A DNA stretch of 64,000 bases, taken from the NCBI RefSeq assembly GCF_003628555.1, contig NZ_CP021731.1, positions 1,178,001-1,242,000 of the forward strand. The letters are read 5' to 3'. Below, piece by piece: positions 1 to 10,089 of this stretch (its first letter is position 1; each line of letters begins with the position of its first letter). The DNA is from Azoarcus sp. DN11. Its GTDB lineage: Bacteria > Pseudomonadota > Gammaproteobacteria > Burkholderiales > Rhodocyclaceae. The notes beneath the pieces were generated by a model, which did no database searches, had not been told where the DNA came from, and saw nothing but the letters and a program-made list of their open reading frames with translations. A program made the translations under genes and the position numbers.

Positions 1-1
1 C

Positions 2-433
2 GAAGCGCTCGATGCGCAGGTGGCGGCGGCGGACGTGGTGCTCGACTGCTCCGACAATTTCGCCACCCGCCATGCAATTAACCGTGCCTGCGCGCGCCAT
101 CGCAAGCCGCTGGTGTCTGGTGCCGCGATCCGCTTCGATGGCCAGGTGTCGGTTTTCGATCTGCGCCAGGCGGAAAGCCCGTGCTACCACTGCCTGTTCC
201 CCGAAGGGCAGGAGGTCGAGGAGATCCGTTGCGCGGTGATGGGGGTGTTTGCGCCGCTGACCGGGATCATCGGCGCCACGCAGGCGGCCGAAGCCCTGAA
301 GCTGCTGGTCGGCTGCGGGACGACGCTGGACGGGCGCCTGCTGCTGCTCGACGGGCTGAGCATGGAATGGCGCAGCGTCTCGCTCGGGCGCGATCCGGAC
401 TGTGCGGTGTGCGGCGGTCGGGGCGACGCCTGA
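2..433 (+). CDS. MoeB/ThiF-family E1-like adenylyltransferase, C-terminal part (5' end outside window)
   Basis: This is the last 143 codons of a gene that begins before the window. The family adenylates the C-terminal glycine of a ubiquitin-like sulfur carrier (MoaD or ThiS) for molybdopterin or thiamine synthesis. Visible family marks are the DCSDNF motif of the ATP/carrier-binding fold, the CYHC pair and a terminal CAVC pair that together form the zinc site, and a conserved Cys just before the MGVFAPLTGIIG helix, which corresponds to the persulfide or thioester cysteine. MoeB, ThiF and HesA cannot be separated from this fragment. A role in molybdopterin synthesis would fit mogA and msrP in the same window. 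It converges on ribD with a 13-base gap. Confidence 0.85.
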   Translation, partial: EALDAQVAAADVVLDCSDNFATRHAINRACARHRKPLVSGAAIRFDGQVSVFDLRQAESPCYHCLFPEGQEVEEIRCAVMGVFAPLTGIIGATQAAEALKLLVGCGTTLDGRLLLLDGLSMEWRSVSLGRDPDCAVCGGRGDA

Positions 434-446
434 GGGCAGCAGCCGC

Positions 447-1541
447 TCAGGCCGGCAGGGGCCGCGCGATCAGCCGCAGGTCGCTGCCGATGCGTCGCAC
501 GTCGCGCAGGTCGAGGCGCACGGCCTTGTCGAGGGCGCTCAGTTCGGGAAGGTTGAAGAGGCCCTTTGCGGCATCCCCAGTCAGCATCGGCGCCATGTAG
601 AGCACGATCTCGTCGACGCAGCCTTCGCTCAGCAGCGCGCCGTTGAGCCTGAAGCCCGCTTCGGCGTGGATTTCGTTGAAGCCGCGGCGCCCGAGTTCGC
701 GCATCAGCGCCGGCAGGTCGACCTTGCCGGCGGCGTTGGGGAGCAGCACGACCTCGACGTCGCGCGCGGCCAGGGCTGCCACCTTCGCTTCGTCGGCGAC
801 CGCTGCGGCGACGAGGCATTTCCCGTCCTGCAATATCTTCGCCGAGAGGGACACGTCGAGCTGCGCGTCGATGAGGATGCGTTGCGGCTGGCGGTCGCAG
901 GGCACGGCCCGCACGTTGAGTTGCGGGTCGTCGGCACGCACGGTGCCGATGCCGGTCAGCACCGCGCAGGCGCGCGCGCGCCAGCGGTGGCCGTCGCGGC
1001 GCGCCGCTTCGCCGGTGATCCATTGGCTCACGCCGTTGTTCAGCGCGGTCTTGCCATCGAGGGTGCTCGCCGCCTTCAGTCGCAGCCACGGCCGGCCGCG
1101 CGTCATGCGCGAGACGAAGCCGATGTTGAGCTCGTGCGCCTCGCCAGCCATCAGCCCGCTTGCCGCCGGGATGCCGGCTTCACGCAGCAGCGCCATGCCG
1201 CGGCCGGCGACGAGCGGGTTGGGGTCCTCCATGGCCGCGACCACGCGCGTGATGCCGGCGCGGATCAGCGCTTCGGCGCAGGGCGGGGTGCGGCCGTGAT
1301 GGGCGCAGGGTTCCAGCGTCACGTAGGCGGTCGCGCCGCGCGCGGCGTCGCCGGCCATCTTCAATGCCTCGATCTCGGCATGCGCCTCGCCGGCGCGACG
1401 GTGCCAGCCTTCGCCGACGATCTCCCCCTCGCGCAGCAGCACGCAGCCGACGCGCGGGTTGGGCGTGGTGGTTTCCAGCCCGCGTGCCGCGAGCTGCAGC
1501 GCGCGGGCCATCGCGCGGTGGTCAGTTGCCGAAAAGGTCAT
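447..1541 (-). CDS. ribD: Bifunctional riboflavin deaminase/reductase RibD
   Basis: RibD deaminates the pyrimidine product of GTP cyclohydrolase II and then reduces its ribosyl side chain with NADPH, the second and third steps of riboflavin synthesis in the cytosol. The 364-residue protein has an N-terminal cytidine-deaminase-like domain with zinc ligands in HAE (residues 54-56) and in [11 protein letters not shown] (Cys79, Cys88). The C-terminal half is the HTPR reductase domain, with TLDGKTA near residue 160. Length is normal for the family. The start overlaps the end of nrdR by 20 bases, so the two are probably translationally coupled. The order glyA-nrdR-ribD is common in proteobacteria. 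Confidence 0.95.
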   Translation of the reverse strand: MTFSATDHRAMARALQLAARGLETTTPNPRVGCVLLREGEIVGEGWHRRAGEAHAEIEALKMAGDAARGATAYVTLEPCAHHGRTPPCAEALIRAGITRVVAAMEDPNPLVAGRGMALLREAGIPAASGLMAGEAHELNIGFVSRMTRGRPWLRLKAASTLDGKTALNNGVSQWITGEAARRDGHRWRARACAVLTGIGTVRADDPQLNVRAVPCDRQPQRILIDAQLDVSLSAKILQDGKCLVAAAVADEAKVAALAARDVEVVLLPNAAGKVDLPALMRELGRRGFNEIHAEAGFRLNGALLSEGCVDEIVLYMAPMLTGDAAKGLFNLPELSALDKAVRLDLRDVRRIGSDLRLIARPLPA

Positions 1542-2037
1542 TCTCGGTACCGGGGTCGTCCGGGTTGCCCTTGCGTCCCCGCTTGGGGCGTGTCTGCACC
1601 TCGCGGATCACTTCGGAAAATTCATCGACGTCGGCGAAATTGCGATAGACCGACGCGAAGCGGATGTAGGCGACCTTGTCGAGCTTCTTGAGCTCCTTCA
1701 TCACGAGTTCGCCGATCTTCTCGCTGGGGACTTCGGTCTCGCCCATCGACAGCAGCTTCGCCTCGATGCGGTCAACCGAGGCCTCGAGCGCATCGAGGGT
1801 GACGGGGCGCTTGCGCAGCGCGAGCTTCAGGCTGCTCGTGAGCTTGTCGTGGTCGAACTCCGTGCGCATGCCGTTGCGCTTGATGATGTGCGGCATCTTG
1901 AGGTCGATGCGCTCATAGGTCGTGAAGCGCTTGTCGCAATGCGCACAGCGGCGCCGGCGGCGGACGACCTCGCCGTCCTCGTTCTCGCGCGTGTCGGTGA
2001 CCTGGGTGTTGGGGTCGCCACAGAACGGACACTTCAT
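1522..2037 (-). CDS. nrdR: Transcriptional repressor NrdR
   Basis: NrdR is an ATP/dATP-sensing repressor of ribonucleotide reductase genes. The 171-residue protein has an N-terminal zinc ribbon (Cys3, Cys6, Cys31, Cys34) with the arginine-rich RRRRR stretch just before the second pair, followed by an ATP-cone domain from about residue 49 (PHIIKRNG). The acidic and lysine-rich tail after residue 150 is ordinary for betaproteobacteria. It lies between glyA, whose terminator separates the two genes, and ribD, which overlaps its end. No nrd gene is in the window, so its targets are elsewhere. Confidence 0.96.
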   Translation of the reverse strand: MKCPFCGDPNTQVTDTRENEDGEVVRRRRRCAHCDKRFTTYERIDLKMPHIIKRNGMRTEFDHDKLTSSLKLALRKRPVTLDALEASVDRIEAKLLSMGETEVPSEKIGELVMKELKKLDKVAYIRFASVYRNFADVDEFSEVIREVQTRPKRGRKGNPDDPGTENDLFGN

Positions 2038-2067
2038 GGTGTGTGTCGGCCCTTTTTCAACTCACAC

Positions 2068-2106
2068 AAAAAAACGGGGCGTGCCGCTCGCGGACGGCAC
2101 ACCCCG
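2068..2106 (-). terminator. Rho-independent terminator of glyA
   Basis: On the minus strand a 12-bp stem (CGGGGTGTGCCG paired with CGGCACGCCCCG, one wobble) is followed by a run of seven T. It begins about 30 bases after the glyA stop and lies before nrdR, so most glyA transcripts should stop here. Confidence 0.85.
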
Positions 2107-2136
2107 ATTGTTCACGCGGGCCTGCCTGCCCGCGGA

Positions 2137-3387
2137 TTACTTCCCATACACCGGGTGCCTGGCGCACAGTTCCGCGACCTTGCCGCGAACGCGCGTGAGG
2201 ACCGCTTCGTCCTCCGGGGCGTCGAGGACGTCGGCGATCAGGTGCGCGATCTGCTCGGCTTCGATCTCGGTGAAGCCGCGGGTGGTCATCGCCGGCGAAC
2301 CGATGCGGATGCCCGAGGTGACGAAGGGCTTTTCCGGATCCTTCGGGATGGCGTTCTTGTTCACGGTGATGTGCGCGGCACCCAGCGCGGCTTCGGCGGT
2401 CTTGCCGGTGATGTTCTTGGCGCGCAGGTCGACCAGGAACACGTGGCTTTCGGTGCGGCCCGAGACGATGCGCAGACCGCGCTCCTCGCCGAGCACGCGT
2501 GCCATGACACGGGCGTTGGCGATGACCTGTTCCTGGTAGTTGCGGAACTGCGGACCGAGCGCTTCCTTGAAGGCGACCGCCTTGCCGGCGATGACGTGCA
2601 TGAGCGGGCCGCCCTGCAGGCCGGGGAAGATCGCGGAGTTGATGGCCTTTTCGTGCTCGGCCTTCATCAGGATGATGCCGCCGCGCGGGCCGCGCAGGGT
2701 CTTGTGCGTGGTCGAGGTGACGACGTCGGCGTGCGGAATCGGGCTGGGATAGTAGCCGGCCGCGATCAGGCCGGCGTAGTGGGCCATGTCGACCCAGAAG
2801 ATCGCGCCGATCTCCTTCGCGATCGTCGCGAAGCGTTCAAAATCGATGCGCAGCGAGTAGGCGGAGGCGCCGGCGACGATGATGCGCGGCTTGTGCTCGC
2901 GGGCGAGGCGCTCCATCTGGTCGTAGTCGATCTCTTCCTTGTCGTTCAGGCCGTAGGCGACGACGTTGAACCACTTGCCCGACATGTTCAGCGGCATGCC
3001 GTGGGTGAGGTGGCCGCCTTCGGCGAGGCTCATGCCCATGATGGTGTCGCCGGGCTTGGCGAAGGCCATCAGCACCGCCTGGTTGGCCTGCGAGCCGGAG
3101 TTCGGCTGGACGTTCGCGGCATCGGCGCCGAAGAGCTTCTTGAGGCGGTCGATCGCGACCTGCTCGACGACGTCGACGTGCTCGCAGCCGCCGTAGTAGC
3201 GCTTGCCCGGGTAGCCTTCCGCGTACTTGTTCGTGAGCTGGGAACCCTGCGCTTCCATCACGGCATGGGAAACGTAGTTTTCCGAGGCGATGAGTTCGAT
3301 GTGGTCTTCCTGGCGACGATTTTCGGCCTGGATGGCTGCCCACAGCTCGGAATCGACCTTGGCGAGGGTGTCTTGCGCAGAGAACAT
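2137..3387 (-). CDS. glyA: Serine hydroxymethyltransferase
   Basis: GlyA interconverts serine and glycine with transfer of a one-carbon unit to tetrahydrofolate. It is a cytosolic PLP enzyme. The 416-residue protein shows the family marks: the N-terminal LIASENY segment, the [15 protein letters not shown] loop, and the PLP lysine in [15 protein letters not shown] chose the ATG at 3387 (MFSAQDTL), because the reading frame open further upstream codes for non-conserved residues. A minus-strand TAAAAT box lies about 30 bases upstream of this start. The gene is followed by a strong terminator, so nrdR-ribD is probably expressed partly from its own promoter. Confidence 0.97.
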   Translation of the reverse strand: MFSAQDTLAKVDSELWAAIQAENRRQEDHIELIASENYVSHAVMEAQGSQLTNKYAEGYPGKRYYGGCEHVDVVEQVAIDRLKKLFGADAANVQPNSGSQANQAVLMAFAKPGDTIMGMSLAEGGHLTHGMPLNMSGKWFNVVAYGLNDKEEIDYDQMERLAREHKPRIIVAGASAYSLRIDFERFATIAKEIGAIFWVDMAHYAGLIAAGYYPSPIPHADVVTSTTHKTLRGPRGGIILMKAEHEKAINSAIFPGLQGGPLMHVIAGKAVAFKEALGPQFRNYQEQVIANARVMARVLGEERGLRIVSGRTESHVFLVDLRAKNITGKTAEAALGAAHITVNKNAIPKDPEKPFVTSGIRIGSPAMTTRGFTEIEAEQIAHLIADVLDAPEDEAVLTRVRGKVAELCARHPVYGK

Positions 3388-3500
3388 GAAGCGGTCTCGT
3401 AGGGGGGATTGAAGATGAATTTTAGCACGCACGGGCAGCGGCCATGAAACGCAACCCGCTTCGTGGTGATCGCGGCCCGGGACGCAGGATGGCCCGGGTT

Positions 3501-4142
3501 TCAGGCGTTCGGCAGTTCGTCGCGCGCGCCGTCGAGGTGGCGCTTGTCGGCCCAGCTGACGAGGTGCCAACGCGCGCCGTCATATTCGATCCAGTTGAGG
3601 GCGGCGTTCGGGATGGTGAAGTCGCGCGGGGCGTCGAGTGCCTTGCCGGCCGCAAGGCGATGGACGATGTCGAGCACGCCGCCATGCGTGACGACCAGGA
3701 CCTGCTGGCCGCCGTGCGACGCGGCCAGGTCCGCCAGCACGTTCTCGACGCGGAGGGCGAATTCGGAGAGGCTCTCGCCGCCCCCGGGAAAGGTGAAGAG
3801 CGGGTCGCGCTGCTTGAAGCGGCGATAGTCGTCGGGGAAACGCGTCTCGGCCTCGGTGTAGGTCAGGCCCTGGAAGGCGCCGTAGTTGCGCTCGCGCAGG
3901 CGGTCGTGGAATTCGACGGCGGCGGCGCGGTTGCGCGTGGTGATGGCGGTCGCGGTCTGGCGCGCCCGTTGCAGGTCGCTGCTGTAGACGGCGGCGAAAT
4001 GCACGGTCGCGAGGCTGGCGGCGGTGGCCGCGGCCTGTGCCTCGCCGACGGGATTCAGGGGGATGTCGAGATGTCCCTGAAGCCGCTGTTCGGCATTCCA
4101 GGAGGTTTCTCCGTGCCTGACGAGGCAGAGGCGAGTTTTCAT
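3501..4142 (-). CDS. Histidine phosphatase family protein (phosphoglycerate mutase-like)
   Basis: The 213-residue cytosolic protein has the RHGET catalytic motif near residue 9 (the histidine accepts the phosphate), a conserved arginine in [11 protein letters not shown], a glutamate in RNYGAFQG, and the second catalytic histidine in VTHGG. Members include GpmB-type mutases, CobC (alpha-ribazole phosphatase) and broad phosphatases, and sequence alone does not separate them. The order [10 protein letters not shown] and the short length are closest to the phosphatase branch. It lies 66 bases after pmbA on the same strand and may be co-transcribed with it. Confidence 0.88.
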   Translation of the reverse strand: MKTRLCLVRHGETSWNAEQRLQGHLDIPLNPVGEAQAAATAASLATVHFAAVYSSDLQRARQTATAITTRNRAAAVEFHDRLRERNYGAFQGLTYTEAETRFPDDYRRFKQRDPLFTFPGGGESLSEFALRVENVLADLAASHGGQQVLVVTHGGVLDIVHRLAAGKALDAPRDFTIPNAALNWIEYDGARWHLVSWADKRHLDGARDELPNA

Positions 4143-4208
4143 TGTCCGATGTTCCTGGGTGAAGCGCAGGGATGCCCGGTGCGCGTATCCGCCGTCCGCG
4201 GGGTCCGC

Positions 4209-5549
4209 TCAGCTGCCGGCAATCTTCATGCGCTCGATGAGGACCGAGCCGCAGAGCTTCGCGCCGCGCGGCAGGGCGTCGTTGCCGATGGCGACGATGC
4301 TGCGGAACATGTCGCGCAGGTTGCCGGCGATGGTGATCTCTTCCACGGCGTGCTTGATCTTGCCCTTCTCGACCCAGAAGCCGGCGGCGCCGCGCGAGTA
4401 ATCGCCGGTGACGTAATTGACGCCCTGGCCGAGGAGCTCGGTGACGACGAGGCCGCGGTCCATGTGCTTGACCAGCGCCGCGAAGTCCATGTCGCCCGGC
4501 TTGACGATGAGGTTGTGCGAGCCGCCGGCGTTGCCGGTGGTCTGCAGCCCGAGCTTGCGCGCGGAATAGGTCGACAGGAAGTAGCCCTGCAGCACACCGT
4601 CGGTGACGACTTCGCGGTCGCGCGTGACGACGCCGTCGCTGTCGAAGGGGCTGGAGCCGAAGGCCTTGGGCAGGTGCGGGCGTTCGGCGATGTTCACGAG
4701 CGGCGAGAAGACCTGCTGGCCGAGGCTGTCGAGCAGGAAGGAGGACTTGCGGTACAGCGAGCCGCCGCTCACGGCGTAGACGAAGTTGCCGAGCAGCGAC
4801 ACGGCGAGCGGCGCTTCGAACAGCACCGGCACTTCGCAGGTCTTGATCTTCTTCGCGCCGAGGCGGGCGAGCGCGCGTTCGGCGGCGCGCTGGCCGACCG
4901 ATTCGGCCGACATGAGCTCCGCGGCGTCGCGGCGCGTGTCGTACCAGTATTCGCGCTGCATGGCGTCGCCTGCGCCGGCGATGACCGAGCACGACACGCT
5001 GTGACGCGAGCTGGCGTAGCCGCCCATGAAACCGTTGCTGTTGGCGGAGATGAAGTGCGATTCCTGCGTCGAGACGCTCGCGCCTTCCGAATTGGTGATC
5101 TTGGGGCTGGCGGCGAAGGCGGCATCCTCGCAGCGGCGCGCGGCGGCGATCGCGTCGTCGACGCCGGGGCGCCACGGATGGTGCAGGTCGAGGTCGGGAC
5201 AGTCCTTCGCCATGAGGGATGCGTCGGCGAGCCCGGCGCAGGGGTCGGGCGCGGTGAAGCGGGCGATCGACACGGCCGCGTCGACGGTCGCCTTCAACGC
5301 TGCCTTCGAGAAATCGGACGTGCTCGCGTGGCCGCGCTGCTGGCCGAGATAGACCGTGACGCCGACGCCCTTGTCGCGGTTGTATTCGATCGTATCGACT
5401 TCGCCCTTGCGCACCGTCGCGGACTGGCCGAAGCCTTCCGAGACATCGGTTTCGCAGGCCGACGCGCCGCGTTTCTTCGCGAACTTGAGGATGTCGCTGG
5501 CGATTTCCTGCAGGCGGTCGGAGGTGAAGGAGAAGCCTTGATCGGACAT
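4209..5549 (-). CDS. pmbA: Metalloprotease-associated protein PmbA (TldE)
   Basis: PmbA/TldE is the non-catalytic partner of TldD. The heterodimer degrades or matures small unfolded peptides (microcin B17 precursor and the CcdA antitoxin in E. coli). The 446-residue protein shows the family's VRKGEVDTIEYNRDKGVGV segment and the C-terminal YVTGDYSRGAAGFWVEKG motif, and it lacks the HExxxH site seen in TldD, as expected. I prefer the ATG at 5549 (MSDQGF) to an in-frame TTG at 5570. Its partner tldD is in this window at 33476-34921, in a separate operon. Confidence 0.95.
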   Translation of the reverse strand: MSDQGFSFTSDRLQEIASDILKFAKKRGASACETDVSEGFGQSATVRKGEVDTIEYNRDKGVGVTVYLGQQRGHASTSDFSKAALKATVDAAVSIARFTAPDPCAGLADASLMAKDCPDLDLHHPWRPGVDDAIAAARRCEDAAFAASPKITNSEGASVSTQESHFISANSNGFMGGYASSRHSVSCSVIAGAGDAMQREYWYDTRRDAAELMSAESVGQRAAERALARLGAKKIKTCEVPVLFEAPLAVSLLGNFVYAVSGGSLYRKSSFLLDSLGQQVFSPLVNIAERPHLPKAFGSSPFDSDGVVTRDREVVTDGVLQGYFLSTYSARKLGLQTTGNAGGSHNLIVKPGDMDFAALVKHMDRGLVVTELLGQGVNYVTGDYSRGAAGFWVEKGKIKHAVEEITIAGNLRDMFRSIVAIGNDALPRGAKLCGSVLIERMKIAGS

Positions 5550-5574
5550 GGGCGGGAGACCGTTGAGCAAAGGC

Positions 5575-5580
5575 TATAAT
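5575..5580 (+). promoter_or_regulatory. Likely -10 box upstream of darP
   Basis: A perfect TATAAT lies 30 bases upstream of the darP start, in the divergent space between pmbA and darP. I see no good -35 element at 16-18 bases upstream, so only the -10 box is claimed. Confidence 0.5.
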
Positions 5581-5610
5581 CTTACCCCGTTCCCACCGAC
5601 TGTACTTTTC

Positions 5611-6189
5611 ATGAGCCACGCCCACCACGACGAAATGCTGCCGGACGACGATTCGGGCTTTCCGGAGCGGCCGAGCAAGAGCCAGCGCAAGCGCGACATG
5701 CACGCGCTACAGGATCTGGGCGAGCAGCTGGTGGCGCTGTCGCTGGACCAGCTGAAGAAGGTGCCGATGCCGGATTCGCTCGCGGATGCCGTGCGCGAGG
5801 CCAAGCGCATCACGAGCCACGAGGGGCGCCGGCGCCAGATGCAGTATGTCGGCAAGCTGATGCGCAATGTCGATCCGGCGCCGATCCAGGCGCAGCTCGA
5901 CGTGTTCAACGGCATCTCGAAGGCGGAGGTGGCGCGCCAGCATCGCCTCGAGCGCCTGCGTGTGGACCTGCTGGAGGACGAGAAGGCGCTGCACGCGATC
6001 GCCGAGCTGTGGCCCGAGGCCGATTTCCAGCAACTGCGCACGCTGCGCCGCAATGCGCTCAAGGAGCGCGAGCAGAACAAGCCGCCGCGGGCGTTCCGCG
6101 AGATCTTCCGCGTCCTGCGCGACCTCGATGCGGGAACGGCGGGCGCAGGCGACGAGACCCCGGCGGCCGACGACGCGGCCGAAGAATGA
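5611..6189 (+). CDS. darP: Ribosome-associated protein DarP/YjgA (DUF615)
   Basis: DarP is a dual-action ribosomal maturation protein that binds late 50S precursors. The 192-residue protein starts with an acidic, histidine-containing head, then has the family's PSKSQRKRDMHALQDLGEQL segment, a lysine/arginine-rich helical body and the RTLRRNA..REREQNKPP region near residue 150. I chose the ATG at 5611. The frame is open upstream but falls in the promoter region. The gene is divergent from pmbA, and this pmbA-yjgA pairing is widely conserved in proteobacteria. The stop overlaps an ATG of the mogA frame, so mogA is likely co-translated. Confidence 0.92.
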   Translation: MSHAHHDEMLPDDDSGFPERPSKSQRKRDMHALQDLGEQLVALSLDQLKKVPMPDSLADAVREAKRITSHEGRRRQMQYVGKLMRNVDPAPIQAQLDVFNGISKAEVARQHRLERLRVDLLEDEKALHAIAELWPEADFQQLRTLRRNALKEREQNKPPRAFREIFRVLRDLDAGTAGAGDETPAADDAAEE

Positions 6190-6200
6190 GCGGAGACATC

Positions 6201-6791
6201 ATGAGCGACGAAATCACCATCGGCCTGGTCTCGATCAGCGACCGGGCTTCCGACGGCACTTACGAGGACCAGGGCATTCCGGCGCTGAAGGAGTGGCTGT
6301 CGAAGGCGCTGACTTCGCCGTGGCGCGTCGAGACGCGGCTGATCCCGGACGAGCGGCCGATGATCGAGCGCACGCTGACCGATCTCGCCGACACGGTCGG
6401 CTGCTCGCTGATCCTCACGACCGGCGGCACGGGGCCGGCGGTGCGTGACGTGACGCCCGAGGCGACGCTGGCAGTGGGCGAGAAAGAGATGCCCGGCTTC
6501 GGCGAGGAGATGCGCCGCATCAGCCTGAACTTCGTGCCGACGGCGATCCTGTCGCGCCAGGTCGCGGTGATCCGCGGCAAGTCGCTGATCGTGAACCTGC
6601 CGGGGCAGCCGAAGTCGATCCGCGAGACGCTGGAAGGGCTGCGCGCCCCGGACGGCTCGGTCGCGCATGTCGGCATCTTCGCCGCGATTCCCTACTGCAT
6701 CGACCTCATCGGCGGGCCTTACGTCGAGACCGACGAGGCCGTGATCAAGGCTTTCCGCCCGAAACACGCGATCCGGCCGAAGCAGGGCTGA
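6201..6791 (+). CDS. mogA: Molybdopterin adenylyltransferase MogA
   Basis: MogA adenylates molybdopterin before molybdenum insertion in the cytosol. The 196-residue protein shows the TTGGTGPAVRDVTPEAT substrate-binding motif near residue 75 and the NLPGQPKSI motif near residue 135, and its length matches E. coli MogA. The ATG at 6201 has a GGAG five bases upstream. An alternative ATG at 6186 overlaps the darP stop. The molybdenum enzyme gene msrP lies about 700 bases further on, on the opposite strand, so product and user of the cofactor are near neighbours. The gene converges with msrQ. Confidence 0.93.
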   Translation: MSDEITIGLVSISDRASDGTYEDQGIPALKEWLSKALTSPWRVETRLIPDERPMIERTLTDLADTVGCSLILTTGGTGPAVRDVTPEATLAVGEKEMPGFGEEMRRISLNFVPTAILSRQVAVIRGKSLIVNLPGQPKSIRETLEGLRAPDGSVAHVGIFAAIPYCIDLIGGPYVETDEAVIKAFRPKHAIRPKQG

Positions 6792-6801
6792 GCTTTTTCT
6801 C

Positions 6802-7482
6802 CTACTGCGGTGACTTGACGACGAGCGGGATGACTTTCCCGCCCGGCATCGGCCGCGGCATGCTTGCGGCGAGCTGACGGCGGCGTTCGAGTTCGCGCCA
6901 CCACCCGCGCACGCCCAGCAGGGCCGCGAGGATCAGGCCGTAGATCATCGGTTCGAGGATGTCGGCTTTCACCAGCCACCAGTAATGCACGATCGCGAGG
7001 ATGCCGATCCCGTACACCGAGCGGTGCAGCGATTGCCAGCGGCGCCCGCCGAGGCGCCGGATGGCGTAGTTGTTCGATGTGACGGCGAGCGGGGTCAGCA
7101 GCACGAAGGCGGCGAAGCCGACGGTGATGAAGGGGCGTTTCATGATGTCGTGCGCGATCGAGTGCAGGTCGAAGAACTGGTCGAGCCAGAAATACGTCGT
7201 GAAGTGCAGGCTGGCGTAGAAGAACGCGAACAGGCCCAGCATGCGGCGCAGGCGCAGCAGCCAGTTGAGCCCGGTGAGCTTGCGCAGCGGCGTGACGGCG
7301 AGCGTGATCAGCAGGAAGCGCAGCGTCCAGTCGCCGCTCGCGTGCGTGATCGCTTCGATCGGGTTGGCGCCGAGCGCGTCGTCGAACCAGCGCTGCAGGT
7401 TGAGCGCGAGCGGCACGAGGCACAGTGCGAAGAGGGCGGCCTTGATCGCGGCGAGCTGAGCGGCGGTCGGGGTCTTGGTCAT
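6802..7482 (-). CDS. msrQ: MsrQ, haem-binding membrane subunit of the periplasmic methionine sulfoxide reductase
   Basis: MsrQ (YedZ) is a haem b inner-membrane protein that passes electrons from the quinone pool to periplasmic MsrP. The 226-residue product has about six hydrophobic segments typical of the ferric-reductase-like transmembrane fold. Histidines that could bind haem occur in YASLHFTTYF, in RWQSLHRSVYG and in LAIVHYWW. It starts 15 bases after the msrP stop on the same strand, as in E. coli msrPQ, so the two form an operon. Confidence 0.93.
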   Translation of the reverse strand: MTKTPTAAQLAAIKAALFALCLVPLALNLQRWFDDALGANPIEAITHASGDWTLRFLLITLAVTPLRKLTGLNWLLRLRRMLGLFAFFYASLHFTTYFWLDQFFDLHSIAHDIMKRPFITVGFAAFVLLTPLAVTSNNYAIRRLGGRRWQSLHRSVYGIGILAIVHYWWLVKADILEPMIYGLILAALLGVRGWWRELERRRQLAASMPRPMPGGKVIPLVVKSPQ

Positions 7483-7497
7483 GGGCGGAAGGAAAGG

Positions 7498-8442
<945 letters not shown>

Positions 8443-8541
8443 CGCGTCGCTGCAAGGAGTGAAAGCTGCTGATTCGGCACCCGCATGATGCCGAAGTTCC
8501 GCGCGATCGGGGAATTTCACCCGCTCGCCGGGATGCGCGTG

Positions 8542-9309
8542 CTACGGCGAAATCTGGTGATAGACGCTGTTGGCGAGCGGCAGCAGCGTGTCTCGTCCGA
8601 ACTGGCCCGAGAGCGCGTAGGCGAAGCGGCCGTCCACCCAGTAGAACACGCCGACGTCGCCCTGCTGCGCGTAGCGGAAGGCGGTCGTCGCGGCGCCGTC
8701 GTCACGTCTGCTGAGATACAGCGTGAGGCGGCGGCCGCCGTCGTTCTCGTACATGAACTGTGCGCCGGGGCCGTCGGGTGTGGGCAGCAGGCGTCCGCCG
8801 AGCAGCGCGAACCCCTGGTCGTGCAGATCGGGCAGCTTCACCGGCGCGCCGAGGCGCTTGGTCAGCCAGGCGACGAGGTGCTGCTCCTGGTCGGCGCTGA
8901 CCTCGACGGGGTGGCGGATCTCCGGCGCATAGACCGCGTGGGCGATCGCGGCGCGATGCGGCAGCGAGGCGAGGGCGTCAACGTCGGGCGAGGCGGACTG
9001 GCCCAGCTGGTAGCCCAGGCCGGCGCCCGTGAGCGTCCCGAGCGTCGTCCACGCGACCACGGCGGCAAGCCTCAGCGCGGGCAGGGGCTTGCGCCGCTCG
9101 ACGACGGCGCGCAGGCGTGCCGGAACCGGCTCCCCGAGGAGCGCCGCATAGCCGCTGCGCAGCGCTTCGGCGTTCGAGCGCCACGCCTCGACGCGTTCGA
9201 TGTGCAACGGATCCTCGGTGAGCCAGGTGTTGACCTCGCCGCGGCGGGCGGCACCCAGTCGCCCGTCGACCCAGGCGTGGAGATCGTCTTCGCAGATAGG
9301 GCGTCGCAT
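8542..9309 (-). CDS. Putative membrane anti-sigma factor
   Basis: The 255-residue protein starts with CEDDLHAWVDGRL, the usual start of FecR/RsiW-like anti-sigma domains that bind ECF sigma factors. It then has one hydrophobic segment at about residues 80-100 and a periplasmic C-terminal domain of about 150 residues. The HxxxCxxC zinc site of ZAS anti-sigma factors is absent; only Cys6 is present. The start is 2 bases after the sigma-factor stop, so the pair is translated together. The position just upstream of msrPQ suggests that periplasmic oxidative stress is the signal. That is inference. Confidence 0.82.
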   Translation of the reverse strand: MRRPICEDDLHAWVDGRLGAARRGEVNTWLTEDPLHIERVEAWRSNAEALRSGYAALLGEPVPARLRAVVERRKPLPALRLAAVVAWTTLGTLTGAGLGYQLGQSASPDVDALASLPHRAAIAHAVYAPEIRHPVEVSADQEQHLVAWLTKRLGAPVKLPDLHDQGFALLGGRLLPTPDGPGAQFMYENDGGRRLTLYLSRRDDGAATTAFRYAQQGDVGVFYWVDGRFAYALSGQFGRDTLLPLANSVYHQISP

Positions 9310-9311
9310 GG

Positions 9312-9815
9312 CTATTTCACAACCTTCAGATAATCGGGTGCGGCGGCTTGCCCGGCGAGCACCTGGCGCAGGCGATCCCGTGCGCGCGACAGGCGCGACA
9401 TCACGGTGCCGATGGGGGTGCCGAGGATGTGGGCGGTATCCTCGTAACTCATGTCTTCCAGTGTCACCAGCAGCAGCACTTCGCGCTGCTCGGGCGACAG
9501 CTGCTGCAGCGCGCGCTCCAGCTCGCGCAGTTCGATGCCGTCGGTCTGTTGCGGCCGTACCGCGACCTCGGGCAGGTCTTCGGGGGGGCGAAAGTCCATC
9601 GTGCCCGAGGCGCGGTACTGGTTCACGAATACGTTGTGCATCATCGTCAGCAGCCAGGCGCGCAGGTTGCCGGGGCGCCACAGGCGTCCCTTGAGCAGCG
9701 CGCGTTCCAGCGTGTCCTGCACCAGGTCGTCGGCGCGCGTGGCGTCGCCCGTCAGGCCGCGCGCGTAGCGGCGCAGGCGCGGGATTTCGGCGAGCAGCGC
9801 ATTGTCGGAGAACAT
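9312..9815 (-). CDS. RNA polymerase ECF-type sigma factor
   Basis: The 167-residue protein has sigma region 2 (RYARGLTGDATRADDLVQDTLERAL, with the RAWLLTMMHNVFVNQYR core-binding and -10 recognition part) and region 4 (LPEQREVLLL type, then SYEDTAHILGTPIGTVMSRLSRARDRLR, the -35 recognition helix-turn-helix). There is no region 1.1 or 3, as expected for the extracytoplasmic-function group. It is the first gene of a leftward block with its anti-sigma factor and msrPQ. I could not find a convincing repeat of an ECF promoter upstream that would prove autoregulation. Confidence 0.93.
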   Translation of the reverse strand: MFSDNALLAEIPRLRRYARGLTGDATRADDLVQDTLERALLKGRLWRPGNLRAWLLTMMHNVFVNQYRASGTMDFRPPEDLPEVAVRPQQTDGIELRELERALQQLSPEQREVLLLVTLEDMSYEDTAHILGTPIGTVMSRLSRARDRLRQVLAGQAAAPDYLKVVK

Positions 9816-10089
9816 GCCGGCGGGGCCCGCGTCAGGCCGGTTGCGGATGTGTGTCCCGGGCCGGGCAGGCGTGGCCCGGGCGGTATCGCGTGCTCATGCC
9901 ATGCGCTCCTCGCGTGTTCGTTACGTCATGAACAATCGGTGCGCCCCGATTATTCCATCCGGGGTGCCGTGATTGCGATACTGCCACCGCGATGCGTCGG
10001 GGGCGTGCCGGCCCTGAGGCGCAGCGTCTGGCGCCGATCTTGGGCTAGAATCGAAAGCTCGCCAATTGCCACCCGACAGAGTTTTAGCC